Below, in pieces: positions 48,148 to 56,884 of a stretch of 64,000 bases of DNA. The notes beneath the pieces were generated by a model. It worked only from the letters and a program-made list of their open reading frames with translations. It ran no database searches and was not told the DNA's origin. The first letter of the stretch is position 1. Every line of letters starts with the position of its first letter. Source of the stretch: Clostridium sp. K4410.MGS-306 (GTDB taxonomy: Bacteria; Cyanobacteriota; Vampirovibrionia; Gastranaerophilales; Gastranaerophilaceae); assembly GCA_000980375.1 (NCBI GenBank), contig LARD01000007.1, positions 1 to 64,000 on the forward strand. The letters are read 5' to 3'. Made by a program: the position numbers and the translations under genes.

Positions 48148-49275
48148 TTACAATTGTGCTATAAAGCTGCTTATTTTTAGCAATCCTTCTTTTAGGGTAG
48201 ATTTGTCCGTACAATAACCTGCTCTAAAACAGTTTTCCAACTCAAAACAGCAGCCGGGGGTTAAAAACACACCGTGTTGTTTAGAAAGCGCGTCACAAAA
48301 TTTGTACGAGGGCATATCAAGGTCATAATATATCAATGCTGTAGTTCCGCCTCGAGGCATTACACAGGAAAAATGTTCTTTTCCTTCATTATTGAGCCAG
48401 GCTGCCAATATTTTATTACATTGTTTTATCAAATTTCTGTTGCGTTCTGTTATCAATTCTGCATTGTCTAAAGCAGCAGAGGCCAGCATCTCATCCGGTA
48501 TAGAGCATGAAATCATATTGTATTCGCGGTGTTGAAAACAGTTGTTAATAAAACTTTTGTCTTTGCACGCTATCCAGCCGAGCCTTAGGCCTGCAAGGGA
48601 AAAGATTTTCGACATGGAGCAAACACTTATTCCTTTTTCATAAATATCTGCCATAGATGGTGTCTTTTCTTCGCCAATATTCAAGCCGCGATATACCTCA
48701 TCAGACAATACAAAAGCGTTGACAGACCTTGCAATATCTGCGATTTGCTGCAGCATATCTTCGTCCATCAATGCGCCTGTAGGGTTGTTGGGGTTGTTTA
48801 TGCAAATTAGTTTTGTATTTTTTGTTACCAGTTTTTCGAGTTCTTGAATATCTGGCAAAAATTTATTTTCAGGTTTTAGATAAAGAAATTGCACATCTGC
48901 ACCAAACGATTTTGGAATCGAATACAGCTGCTGATATGTCGGTATTACTGAAATTACCCTGTCTGACGGTTCTATCAGCGAATAAAAGACAAGATAATTT
49001 GCCCCTGCAGCGCCGTTTGTGGGCACAATATCGTCAGGGGTGATGGTTTTGTAGAGATTTGCAACTCCATTTTTTAGCTTTGGGCTCCCTTTAATGCAGC
49101 CGTAGCCAAGTTTTTGAGAGCATAATTTATCACAAAAATCGTGTTTATTTATTTTTGAAAGTGAAAACAACTCATCAAGTGAAAGGGTCTGAACAGTTGT
49201 ATTGCCAAGGTCGTATTGGCAATACTGTTCATATTCGTTCATCCATTCTTCAACTTTAAAGGTATCTGTCTTCAT
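48148..49275 (-). CDS. PLP-dependent class I/II aminotransferase
   Basis: The 375-residue enzyme has the aspartate aminotransferase fold: GAAGANYLVFYSL, ICINNPNNPTGALMDE, VLSDEVYRGL and the Schiff-base Lys in SMSKIFSLAGLRLGWIACKD. MPRGGTTALIYY and FRAGYCTDKSTL (the carboxylate-binding Arg) complete the active site. The donor and acceptor are unknown. It is preceded by a 21-bp palindrome whose last base lies two bases before the ATG, and a hydrolase gene lies 43 bp upstream on the same strand. Confidence 0.9.
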   Translation of the reverse strand: MKTDTFKVEEWMNEYEQYCQYDLGNTTVQTLSLDELFSLSKINKHDFCDKLCSQKLGYGCIKGSPKLKNGVANLYKTITPDDIVPTNGAAGANYLVFYSLIEPSDRVISVIPTYQQLYSIPKSFGADVQFLYLKPENKFLPDIQELEKLVTKNTKLICINNPNNPTGALMDEDMLQQIADIARSVNAFVLSDEVYRGLNIGEEKTPSMADIYEKGISVCSMSKIFSLAGLRLGWIACKDKSFINNCFQHREYNMISCSIPDEMLASAALDNAELITERNRNLIKQCNKILAAWLNNEGKEHFSCVMPRGGTTALIYYDLDMPSYKFCDALSKQHGVFLTPGCCFELENCFRAGYCTDKSTLKEGLLKISSFIAQL

Positions 49276-49277
49276 AT

Positions 49278-49298
49278 ACAGATTATTAAATAATCTGT
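49278..49298. promoter_or_regulatory. 21-bp perfect palindrome next to the aminotransferase start
   Basis: ACAGATTATT (49278-49287), a central A, and AATAATCTGT (49289-49298) form a perfect inverted repeat just upstream of the minus-strand ATG at 49275. A run of T follows on the plus strand. It may be an operator, a terminator on the plus strand or a hairpin that hides the start; which cannot be told. Confidence 0.5.
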
Positions 49299-49317
49299 TT
49301 TTTGAGGCAACCGTTTG

Positions 49318-50295
49318 TTAAAAATCTTTGTGCAGTGCTTTTTTCAGCATATTACACGCAAGGTTTAGTGCGCCTTTTGCACACTGGGTATCGCTAAGCG
49401 CATTGAGCATCAAAAAATCGTGTATAGTGCCGTTTATTCTTATGTTTAGCACGTCTACACCTGCGGAGTCGAGTTTTCTTGCATAAGCTTCGCCTTCGTC
49501 TCGCAGCACGTCATTTTCTGCTGTTATAATCAGGGTTGGAGGAAGCCCTTTCAGGTCTTCTTCATCTGCTTTTAATGGTGAAACATAGATGTCATTTCGG
49601 GATTCTTTGTCAGGAGCATATGCTTCAAAAAACCATTCCATTGCTTTTTTACTCAGCCATGGGCCGTCTTTGAACAGGTCGTACGATTTTGTATCCATGT
49701 CAGCGTTGGTTACAGGATAAAACAGGCACTGGAATTTAAGCTTTGGCCCGTTCTGGTTTTTTGCTTTCAGCGCAGTAACTGTTGCCATGTTGGCTCCTGC
49801 ACTGTCGCCGGCTATTGCTATTGAATCATTGTCTATATTAAACTCATCAGGGTTTTCGTAAATATACTCCAGCACCGAATAAATTTCTTTTAGAGCAACG
49901 GGGTATTTTGCTTCTGGAGAACGTGAATATTCCGGGAAGATAACCACAGAATTTGTGTTTATGGCAAGTTGTTTTATCAGCATGTCAAAGCTTTCTTTTC
50001 CGCCCATTACCCAGCCTCCGCCGTGAAGATAGATAATTGCCGGCAGTTTTTCATTATTGTTTGCAGGTCTTATTATCCTTATGGCAATGCTGTTTTTATT
50101 TTCCGTAAATATTTGTGTGTCTTTTACATCTGCAGGTATGTCTTTGTGAGTTTCTTTTTGCAGATTATCCAGAAATTGTCTTGCTTGCTCAGGTGTCATT
50201 TTGTAGAGGGGTTTTGCGTCTTTGTTTTCAAGCATGGATATAAAATCTTCTGTTTTTGTAGTTAAATTTGGCAATTTTGAGTTAGCTTCTGTCAT
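49318..50295 (-). CDS. Alpha/beta hydrolase (hormone-sensitive lipase family)
   Basis: The 325-residue esterase has the oxyanion-hole motif IIYLHGGGWVMGG, the nucleophile Ser in IAIAGDSAGANMA, the acid Asp in LIITAENDVLRDEGEAYA and the His in INGTIHDFLML. Length and motifs match Aes-like carboxylesterases of the HSL group. It has an N-terminal cap region and no signal peptide. Its ribosome binding site is within an inverted repeat. It and the aminotransferase may be a unit, but the 21-bp palindrome separates them. Confidence 0.92.
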   Translation of the reverse strand: MTEANSKLPNLTTKTEDFISMLENKDAKPLYKMTPEQARQFLDNLQKETHKDIPADVKDTQIFTENKNSIAIRIIRPANNNEKLPAIIYLHGGGWVMGGKESFDMLIKQLAINTNSVVIFPEYSRSPEAKYPVALKEIYSVLEYIYENPDEFNIDNDSIAIAGDSAGANMATVTALKAKNQNGPKLKFQCLFYPVTNADMDTKSYDLFKDGPWLSKKAMEWFFEAYAPDKESRNDIYVSPLKADEEDLKGLPPTLIITAENDVLRDEGEAYARKLDSAGVDVLNIRINGTIHDFLMLNALSDTQCAKGALNLACNMLKKALHKDF

Positions 50296-50297
50296 TT

Positions 50298-50322
50298 ATA
50301 TTCTCCTTTTTTTTGAGAATAT
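50298..50322 (-). promoter_or_regulatory. Hairpin over the hydrolase ribosome binding site
   Basis: On the minus strand ATATTCTC (50322-50315) and GAGAATAT (50305-50298) form a perfect 8-bp stem around a 9-nt A-rich loop. The GGAG used by the hydrolase starts in the loop and continues into the second arm. Confidence 0.5.
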
Positions 50323-50420
50323 TAACAGGCAAAAAAATTTTTTCCATCAGAAAAAAGTATAGATTTATGTAATATAATAAAATTACAAAGGGTTATTTAA
50401 TATATTATATTTTTCTGTTT

Positions 50421-51134
50421 ATGAGTAATTTTGAATTTTTAAAACAAATAAATAAAGACCTGTTTAAAATAGCTGCCGAGGCAGAGGAGCTTTTTCGCGA
50501 CGAATATTTTGAACAAAGCATTACCCAAACAAGACGACTGGGCGAGAATCTCTGCCGACTAATCATGGGCAGTAATGCAGTAGCGGATGATACTTTTGAT
50601 AATATGCTTGCAACATTAAAAGATACTCCTCATCCGAGCGAAATTGAAAAAGAATTCATTGATGACCTTTATTTTATAAAAAAGGCAGGTAATGCCTCTG
50701 TGCATTCTTTGCAGGTCAAAAAAGGCGCAGATATTGCAAAAGATGCGCTTGAATGTTTGGAGCGCTCATTTGAGGCATGTTTGAATTTTGCTGTATACAA
50801 ATGTAATGCGTCTGATGATTTATTGAACCTTGTTTTTGACGAAGAAATGCTGATGACAGGGAAAAAGAGCAAGAGTGCTACTTTGCAGGAGCGTTACACT
50901 GCGGAAAAAAAGAAGCAGCTTGCTAAAAACAGTGAAAAAACCGAGGATGTACCTAAAAAACGTAAAAAGAAATCCCCAAAAACGGCAATGGAAGAGTATG
51001 AGGAGTATTTTGAGATTAAGAAAAGAAAAAAATCCGAAAACTCATCACGAAAATCATTGCTCAGAGAAATCGCAGAAACTATATTTGCCGGTATAATAAT
51101 TTATATAGCTTATTTGTTATTTTTTAACAAATAA
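50421..51134 (+). CDS. DUF4145-like (HEPN-type) protein with C-terminal membrane anchor
   Basis: The 237-residue protein has a helical N-terminal domain with SITQTRRLGENLCRLIM, DDTFDNMLATLKD and FIDDLYFIKKAGNASVHSL, which match the DUF4145/HEPN-like domain found at the start of type I restriction subunits and in some defence proteins. A Lys/Glu-rich linker (about residues 150-210) follows. The last 20 residues (AGIIIYIAYLLFF) form a tail anchor. No nuclease or helicase partner is nearby; the gene precedes a flavoprotein with a 16-bp gap. Function unknown. A defence or signalling role is a guess. Confidence 0.65.
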   Translation: MSNFEFLKQINKDLFKIAAEAEELFRDEYFEQSITQTRRLGENLCRLIMGSNAVADDTFDNMLATLKDTPHPSEIEKEFIDDLYFIKKAGNASVHSLQVKKGADIAKDALECLERSFEACLNFAVYKCNASDDLLNLVFDEEMLMTGKKSKSATLQERYTAEKKKQLAKNSEKTEDVPKKRKKKSPKTAMEEYEEYFEIKKRKKSENSSRKSLLREIAETIFAGIIIYIAYLLFFNK

Positions 51135-51150
51135 TTAAGGAGAAAAACAA

Positions 51151-51777
51151 ATGAAAGTATTATTGGTCAATGGAAGCTCTAACTTAAAAGGCTGTACTTA
51201 CACTGCATTGTCAGAAGTAGCCGGAGTTCTGGAGCAAAACGGTATTGAAACGGAATTTGTACAACTGGGCAACGGGCCTATAAGAGACTGCATAGGCTGT
51301 GGCGCTTGCAGAAACAACGGTGGTGTTTGTGCATTTAATGAAGATGATGTTAATGCATTTATTCAAAAAGCAAAAGAAGCTGACGGTTTTGTTTTTGGCT
51401 CACCTGTTTATTATGCTCATCCGAGTGGAAGGCTTTTGTCGTTTATGGACAGAGCTTTTTTTGCGGGCAAAAAGAATTTTGCATACAAACCCGCAGCTGC
51501 TGTTGTTAGTGGAAGACGTGCAGGTACTACAGGCTCTGTTGATGTTATAACAAAACATTTTACTGTTAGTAATATGCCTGTTGTTCCGTCAAATTACTGG
51601 AACATGGTGCATGGAAGCAAACCCGAAGATGTTCGTCAGGATTTGGAAGGTATGCAGACAATGCGTAATCTTGGTTTGAATATGGCGTGGATGCTTAAGT
51701 GTATTGAAGCCGGTAAAAAAACAGGCGTGTCTCTCCCTGTGGCGGAAGAAAAGATTTGGACGAATTTTATAAGATAA
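51151..51777 (+). CDS. NAD(P)H-dependent FMN reductase / iron-sulfur flavoprotein-like
   Basis: The 208-residue flavodoxin-fold enzyme starts MKVLLVNGSSNLKGCTYTAL (FMN phosphate loop). It has DCIGCGACRNNGGVCAF, a Cys cluster of the iron-sulfur flavoprotein type, and FVFGSPVYYAHPSGRLLSFMDR. It probably moves electrons from NAD(P)H or ferredoxin in this anaerobe-type genome; the partner is unknown. A strong terminator follows the stop after 70 nt. Confidence 0.88.
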   Translation: MKVLLVNGSSNLKGCTYTALSEVAGVLEQNGIETEFVQLGNGPIRDCIGCGACRNNGGVCAFNEDDVNAFIQKAKEADGFVFGSPVYYAHPSGRLLSFMDRAFFAGKKNFAYKPAAAVVSGRRAGTTGSVDVITKHFTVSNMPVVPSNYWNMVHGSKPEDVRQDLEGMQTMRNLGLNMAWMLKCIEAGKKTGVSLPVAEEKIWTNFIR

Positions 51778-51846
51778 AATGTCAATTTAAAAGGTGAGTA
51801 AACTGACCGAAATGTGTAGTTTGTGGCAGGTTACGACACTAGATTT

Positions 51847-51874
51847 AAAAATAGCTGCTTTTGCAGCTATTTTT
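51847..51874. terminator. Bidirectional intrinsic terminator
   Basis: AAAAATAGCTGC (51847-51858) pairs perfectly with GCAGCTATTTTT (51863-51874) around TTTT. It serves the flavoprotein gene and, on the minus strand, the WG-repeat gene, which ends at 51876. Confidence 0.92.
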
Positions 51875-51875
51875 G

Positions 51876-52778
51876 CTATTTTATTTGTCTTTTAAGCTCA
51901 TTTTTGACACCGGCAAGAGGCCCGTTATTCGGGTTTCTCAAGTTTTGGTAATATTTTTTTGCGTATGTAAAAGGAAATTTTGGAATCCATCCGAGTTTTA
52001 CAAAAATAGATACAGTGTCAGCACCCTGTGAAAGCATAAGGTCGTCTATTGTCTCTTCATATGCAGGAGATATTGAAGAGAGTATTTTGAGTGTGTAATC
52101 TGCTGCTGTTACAGCCGAATAACCTGACAAAATACCTGTGTTTGTGACAAGGTGGGTTACCTGAAAATCTTCGTTATTGATTTTTACTTTTTTTACACCT
52201 TCAGGCAGTGTAATGTTTTGAGCTTTGAGCCTTTCTATTTCGTACCATTCCCCTTCGTACTGCACTCTTAACGCTTTGGGGTTTGGCATATAAATGTCAT
52301 CAAATTCGTTATCCAGCAGTTTTTTGCCTTCAAAATCGACAATGCCGTATTTGTAATTTTTACAGGTCAAAAACATTTTTCCAAACAGAGGTTCGATAGA
52401 TGAATACTCCGGTGAAATCACTGTTTTTCCTGTTTCGTCATACAAGCCGTAATCATTGTCATTGCCGAGTTTTACATATTTGCCAAAAACTCTTTCCACA
52501 TGGCGGTATCTTGGTTTTACAAGTGTATTGCCATTGCTGTCAATGAGTCCAAACCTGTTTTTTTGTTGGATAATCCAGGCTCCGTCTCCGACTTTAATGA
52601 GCTTTTTGTATTTTGCTTCAACAACGATGTTGCCGTTTTTATCTTTCAAGCCAAAGTAACCGTCATCAGAAAATACTTTTACATCAGAAACTTTTAACGG
52701 CGAAATTTCGTCTTGTGCTACACAGACACAACCGTTAATCATGATCAATAAACCCAGTAATATAACTATTTTTTTCAT
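51876..52778 (-). CDS. WG-repeat lipoprotein-like protein
   Basis: The 300-residue protein begins with a signal peptide (MKKIVILLGLLIMINGCVC); INGC can serve as a lipobox, though Asn at -2 is unusual. Then come four to five WG/DxxG-type repeats: GYFGLKDKNGNIVVEAKY, RFGLIDSNGNTLVKPRY, DYGLYDETGKTVISPEY and KYGIVDFEGKKLLDNEF. The C-terminal 100 residues lack repeats. WG proteins are surface or periplasmic beta-repeat proteins, usually of unknown ligand. Confidence 0.85.
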   Translation of the reverse strand: MKKIVILLGLLIMINGCVCVAQDEISPLKVSDVKVFSDDGYFGLKDKNGNIVVEAKYKKLIKVGDGAWIIQQKNRFGLIDSNGNTLVKPRYRHVERVFGKYVKLGNDNDYGLYDETGKTVISPEYSSIEPLFGKMFLTCKNYKYGIVDFEGKKLLDNEFDDIYMPNPKALRVQYEGEWYEIERLKAQNITLPEGVKKVKINNEDFQVTHLVTNTGILSGYSAVTAADYTLKILSSISPAYEETIDDLMLSQGADTVSIFVKLGWIPKFPFTYAKKYYQNLRNPNNGPLAGVKNELKRQIK

Positions 52779-52852
52779 ACCAGTATGATAACATAATATC
52801 TCATTATGTTATAATTTTATTAAGGAATTAAGTTGGATAGAGTAAGGAAAAT

Positions 52853-55654
52853 ATGACTAAAAAATTTGGTATTATTTCTTTTTTGATTATATTTGCAGCT
52901 GTTTTAATAAACTTGCCGTTTGTTATTTATTTGAAAGTTTTGCCATATGCAGTGTCGAATGAAAAGGTTATTGCATTTGTAAGCGAGGCGGTAAAAGAAT
53001 CAACAGGAGCAGAACTTGTTATTGAGAAACCGGAGTTGAAAACGCAAATTGCAAAACCTTTTGCTCCGCGGATGCTTTTTAGGATTCATGAGCTGTCTCT
53101 TACAAAAGATAAAAAGCAGATGCTTAGTGTAAAAAATCTTGAGACAATGATGTCGTTTGAAAAGATTTTTGATAAAACTCTTATGCTAAAACAAATCGGG
53201 CTGGATTATTTTTATGCAGATGTGAATGCCCTGATGGCACTGGCTCCCCAGCCGGAACAACCACAAAAACAACAACAATTTGACTGGAAAATCGACTGGC
53301 TTGATTCTCTTTTGTATTTAAAAGATTGTGAAATAGTTTATGCTCTTGATAAAGCCACAAGGCTTGATATCAAAGGCAAAAATCTTGTTATCTCAGACAC
53401 CAGAGAACCAAAGCTTGTACGTTTTGGATTTGATATAGATATTACAAAAGGCAAAGACAAGCTCAAGCTCACAATTGATGACGGTGATAAAGTTTTTATC
53501 AAAGATAAAAAGATTGTGGTTGATGATGCTGTTCTTGGTGTAAACGGCTCAAAAGTGTTTTTGAAAGCTGAGGCAGACAAGAAAAATAATTTTAGCCTTA
53601 CAGTATTTTCTAAAAAATTTGATGTAAAAGATGCTGTTAAACTTTTGCAAACCAACCTTGTTGTGCCAAACGGCTCTGATATGCTTGTGTTTTTTAAAGA
53701 TATAAAAGGCGATTTTGATTTTTCCGTTAATATGACAAACAAAGACCTCAACGGGAAAGTAACACTCAACAACGGTTCTCTCAAAATTATTCCGCTTAAC
53801 AATCTTCCGGTTGTTGCACAGGGCGGTGTTGTTGATATAACTGCAAATGAAATTTTCTTAAAAGATTTTAAAGGCTACTACGGCACAAGCAAAGCCAACC
53901 AAGTTCAAATGGCAGGTAACATAAAAGATTACACAAAATCCGTTGATACAAACATAGAAGTAAACGGAGTGGCAACAAATGATTTAACCAAAAATTATTT
54001 GTCAAAACTCGTTGGCTGTCCGCTCACATTGACCGGTGATTCAGGGTCAAAAATTGTTGTTAAATCAAAATACAATAAAATCGACTTGAGCATAATGGGC
54101 AAAATTGCAAAAGGCTACGATATCCTTGTGGACGGGATGTCTTTGAGCCCTGTAAATTATGACCGTGCCTACAAGGCAGATATGCACATAGACGGCAACA
54201 ATCTGGATATAAAATCTATAAACTATTATATTGCTCAGGAAATAAATAAAAATTCAAAAATCCGTCCAATACTCACTGTAGACGGCAATATGGATATGAC
54301 TACACTTCAAATTCACAAACTCGGATTTAATATTCCAAAACCGCTTCCAAGTGAATTTTTAAATGTTCTAATCGGCCAAAAAGTCTTTAAAAGAGGCACA
54401 ATAGCCGGAAACATGTATTATCTTTCCAACGGAAAAATCCCAAAACTCAAAGGGCAGTTGGAAATGCACAAGGTTGCAATTCCTTCTCAACGCATGTTTA
54501 TAAAAGAAGGTATTTTTAATACAGATAAGGATTTGCTTCATATAACTTCCGAGGGTAAGTTTAAACGATCTGATTACAAATTCAACGGAAATATCGTAAA
54601 CGAGCTCATCTTCCCTGTTATTATCAAAGATATCAACCTGACTGTTGATAACATTGATATCGACAGAATGCTTATGTCTATGAACAAGCAAAACACACAG
54701 GAAGTTGCTGCTTCTCAGGCACAAGAACCTGTAACGGCACAAACTCTTGTCAGTGCAAGCAATGATAATGAAAATGATTATGATTCTTATACATTTGACA
54801 CAGGCCTTTTGATAGTGGAAAGATGCGTGCTGCATGTTGTCAAAGGTTTTTACAAAGATATAAATTTTGGCAACCTGTATGCAAACCTTACACTTGATAA
54901 AAACGGGCTGCTGAAAATACAATCCAACAAATTTGACTTTGCAGAAGGCATCTCCACACTCAAAGTGATGTGTGACCTCAAAAAACATGACTACAGCATC
55001 AGGCTTGGTGTAAAGGATATTAATTCTGACCTTATTGCAGGTACTTTGCTCGGCTTGAAAAAAGAAATCTCCGGCAAGGCAATGGGGCTCATTGAGCTTA
55101 ATACCGATGATTCTTTAAAACTCAACGGTAGAATCCGCTTTGATATACAAAACGGTACAATCCAAAAAGTAGGGCTTGTGCAATACGCGCTAAATTTTGC
55201 TGCACTTTTTAGAAATCCTATAACAATGATAAGCCCTTCCACAATTGTAGACCTTGTTAACATACCGGAAGGTACGTTCAAAAAAATTAACGGTGACCTT
55301 GTTATGAAAGACAATGTTGTGGAAAAAATTATGATAAAATCTTCTGCTGCACAGCTCAGCTCATTTATTATCGGCAGATACGAAATTGAAACTGGCGATG
55401 CAAGCTTAAGAATTTATACAAAGTTCAGCAGCAAAAACAAAGGCTTTGCAGGATTTTTGAGAAACCTGTCTCTTAACAGTCTTGCAAACAAAGTATCTGT
55501 AACAAACAGAAACGATGCCAACTACTATGCTGCAGAGCTCAAAATGATACCGGAGCTTGAAATAGGTGAAGAAGAAAGCCAGGTATTTTTGACCAAAGTT
55601 GACGGTGATGTCATCAATTTCAACTTCCTGTCTTCTTTGAAAAAAATTAAATAA
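52853..55654 (+). CDS. AsmA-like inner-membrane protein
   Basis: The 933-residue protein has an N-terminal membrane helix (FGIISFLIIFAAVLINLPFVIYL) followed by a long beta-rich periplasmic part with a pattern of alternating hydrophobics, a hallmark of the AsmA/TamB/YhdP bridge-like lipid-transfer proteins. The AsmA N-terminal signature region has KVIAFVSEAVKESTGAELVIEKPEL. The C-terminal AsmA-2-like part has GIAEGISTLKV-type and RIRFDIQNGTIQKVGLVQYAL stretches. Likely moves phospholipids between envelope layers; consistent with a diderm cell. AAGGAA precedes the ATG. Confidence 0.85.
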   Translation: MTKKFGIISFLIIFAAVLINLPFVIYLKVLPYAVSNEKVIAFVSEAVKESTGAELVIEKPELKTQIAKPFAPRMLFRIHELSLTKDKKQMLSVKNLETMMSFEKIFDKTLMLKQIGLDYFYADVNALMALAPQPEQPQKQQQFDWKIDWLDSLLYLKDCEIVYALDKATRLDIKGKNLVISDTREPKLVRFGFDIDITKGKDKLKLTIDDGDKVFIKDKKIVVDDAVLGVNGSKVFLKAEADKKNNFSLTVFSKKFDVKDAVKLLQTNLVVPNGSDMLVFFKDIKGDFDFSVNMTNKDLNGKVTLNNGSLKIIPLNNLPVVAQGGVVDITANEIFLKDFKGYYGTSKANQVQMAGNIKDYTKSVDTNIEVNGVATNDLTKNYLSKLVGCPLTLTGDSGSKIVVKSKYNKIDLSIMGKIAKGYDILVDGMSLSPVNYDRAYKADMHIDGNNLDIKSINYYIAQEINKNSKIRPILTVDGNMDMTTLQIHKLGFNIPKPLPSEFLNVLIGQKVFKRGTIAGNMYYLSNGKIPKLKGQLEMHKVAIPSQRMFIKEGIFNTDKDLLHITSEGKFKRSDYKFNGNIVNELIFPVIIKDINLTVDNIDIDRMLMSMNKQNTQEVAASQAQEPVTAQTLVSASNDNENDYDSYTFDTGLLIVERCVLHVVKGFYKDINFGNLYANLTLDKNGLLKIQSNKFDFAEGISTLKVMCDLKKHDYSIRLGVKDINSDLIAGTLLGLKKEISGKAMGLIELNTDDSLKLNGRIRFDIQNGTIQKVGLVQYALNFAALFRNPITMISPSTIVDLVNIPEGTFKKINGDLVMKDNVVEKIMIKSSAAQLSSFIIGRYEIETGDASLRIYTKFSSKNKGFAGFLRNLSLNSLANKVSVTNRNDANYYAAELKMIPELEIGEEESQVFLTKVDGDVINFNFLSSLKKIK

Positions 55655-55658
55655 TATG

Positions 55659-55674
55659 ACCCCGAAGGGCTATA
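55659..55674 (+). repeat. Intergenic motif, copy 1 (ACCCCGAAGGGCTATA)
   Basis: A CCC-CGAA-GGG mini-hairpin with flanks, lying just after the AsmA-like gene. 15 of 16 bases recur at 58565-58580. Confidence 0.45.
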
Positions 55675-55768
55675 AACTTATCCTTAAAAATACCGAATAA
55701 ATAAATGTCCGAACAAAATAGACTTTGTGGGGACGGTGTTATGTAGTGTCTAAACAAAGGAGAAAATT

Positions 55769-56053
55769 ATGAGTTTTTCAGTCAATTCAGTGTCATCACA
55801 CAGCGTATCCCGTTACGAAATGAAATCACAATACCGTAATGCTGGTATACCTGATGATGTTATTTCACAAGGAGAAACAGCTATACAAAACTATGCGTTT
55901 GAAAACGGCATTACCCTGCCTGATTTTACTTCTCAAGATGAAGAACCGCTTTTTGAAATGAATTCAAATGCCCAGGATACAGGAGTGCAAGCACAGAGTG
56001 CACAATCAAACCAATCTGATGGCAGTACTAAAAGATTGAAATACAACGCTTAA
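55769..56053 (+). CDS. Small Ser/Gln-rich hypothetical protein
   Basis: The 94-residue protein begins MSFSVNSVSSHSVSRYE, with AAAGGAG nine bases before the ATG. A short helical part (YRNAGIPDDVISQGETAIQNY) is followed by an acidic, Asn/Gln/Ser-rich, probably disordered tail. No signal peptide. The preceding gap has a possible folded leader (GTCC..GGAC around ACAAA/TTTGT, 55709-55736), and a terminator follows. Function unknown. Confidence 0.7.
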   Translation: MSFSVNSVSSHSVSRYEMKSQYRNAGIPDDVISQGETAIQNYAFENGITLPDFTSQDEEPLFEMNSNAQDTGVQAQSAQSNQSDGSTKRLKYNA

Positions 56054-56074
56054 TGCTTGTTGAATAAAAAAAAC

Positions 56075-56107
56075 AAAAAGGCTATCCTCAGGGCAGAATA
56101 GCCTTTT
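56075..56107 (+). terminator. Intrinsic terminator
   Basis: AAAAAGGCTAT (56075-56085) and ATAGCCTTTT (56098-56107) pair around a 12-nt loop. Confidence 0.88.
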
Positions 56108-56227
56108 CTAATGGAAATACTTTCTGGATGATAAATATTTCCTCACAGTTTAAGCAATAACTATATTATAAACTTTTCGGTTGATGAATCTATGACTCAC
56201 AAGAGTCAATTTGCCTTTAAAATGGCG

Positions 56228-56884
56228 TTAAACAAGGTTTTCTTTTATTGCAAGAATGGCTGCCTGGGTTCTGTCTTCAACACACAGTTTTTGCAATATA
56301 TTTTTCAAATGGTTTTTCACAGTATGTATGGACAGCACAAGTTCATCTGCAATATCTTTGTTTGATTTACCCCTGGCTACAAGTTTTAGTATTTCGGTTT
56401 CTCTGGCTGTCAAATCAAAACCCGCATTAATATTGTCTTTTGGCTCAGAAGACTCCTCAACCCTGCTGCTGTTTAAAACTTCCAGAATATACTGTGCTAT
56501 GGATGGGTCAATCCATATTGCACCGTGCAGTACAGAGCTTATTACGCTGACAAGTTCATCTATTTTGATGTTTTTCATACAGTATGCGTTTGCACCTGCA
56601 TTAAACGCTGAAAGCACCAGTTTTTTGTCACTAAACGAGGTCAGCATTATAATTTTTACATCCGGGAGAATTTCTTTTATTGCTTTGGCTGCGTCAATAC
56701 CGTTCATAACCGGCATTGATATGTCCATGAGCACGATATCGGCTTTGTTGCCTGCTTTAATATAATTTAGTGCAGCAAGACCGTTATCTGATTCTGCCAG
56801 CTCAATTTCTCCCAGGCGGGTTCTCAATCCGTATGCAATAGTTTTTCTGGTATGTTGGTAGTCTTCTACAAGCAATATGTTCAT
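56228..56884 (-). CDS. NarL/FixJ-type response regulator
   Basis: The 218-residue protein has a receiver domain (acidic ED near residues 7-8, phospho-acceptor Asp54 in VLMDISMPVMNG, Thr/Ser and Lys in MLTSFSDKK and CMKNIKIDEL) and a C-terminal LuxR-type helix-turn-helix, LTARETEILKLVARGKSNKDIADEL then SIHTVKNHLKNIL. It binds DNA when phosphorylated by its partner kinase, which lies upstream and overlaps it by 4 nt. Target genes are unknown. A TGACTC/GAGTCA stem-loop follows. Confidence 0.95.
   Translation of the reverse strand: MNILLVEDYQHTRKTIAYGLRTRLGEIELAESDNGLAALNYIKAGNKADIVLMDISMPVMNGIDAAKAIKEILPDVKIIMLTSFSDKKLVLSAFNAGANAYCMKNIKIDELVSVISSVLHGAIWIDPSIAQYILEVLNSSRVEESSEPKDNINAGFDLTARETEILKLVARGKSNKDIADELVLSIHTVKNHLKNILQKLCVEDRTQAAILAIKENLV

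Noticed and set aside
48140..48170. ACAATT/AATTGT stem between convergent lysozyme and aminotransferase genes
   Set aside because: Only six AT-rich pairs with no T-run; not a credible terminator.
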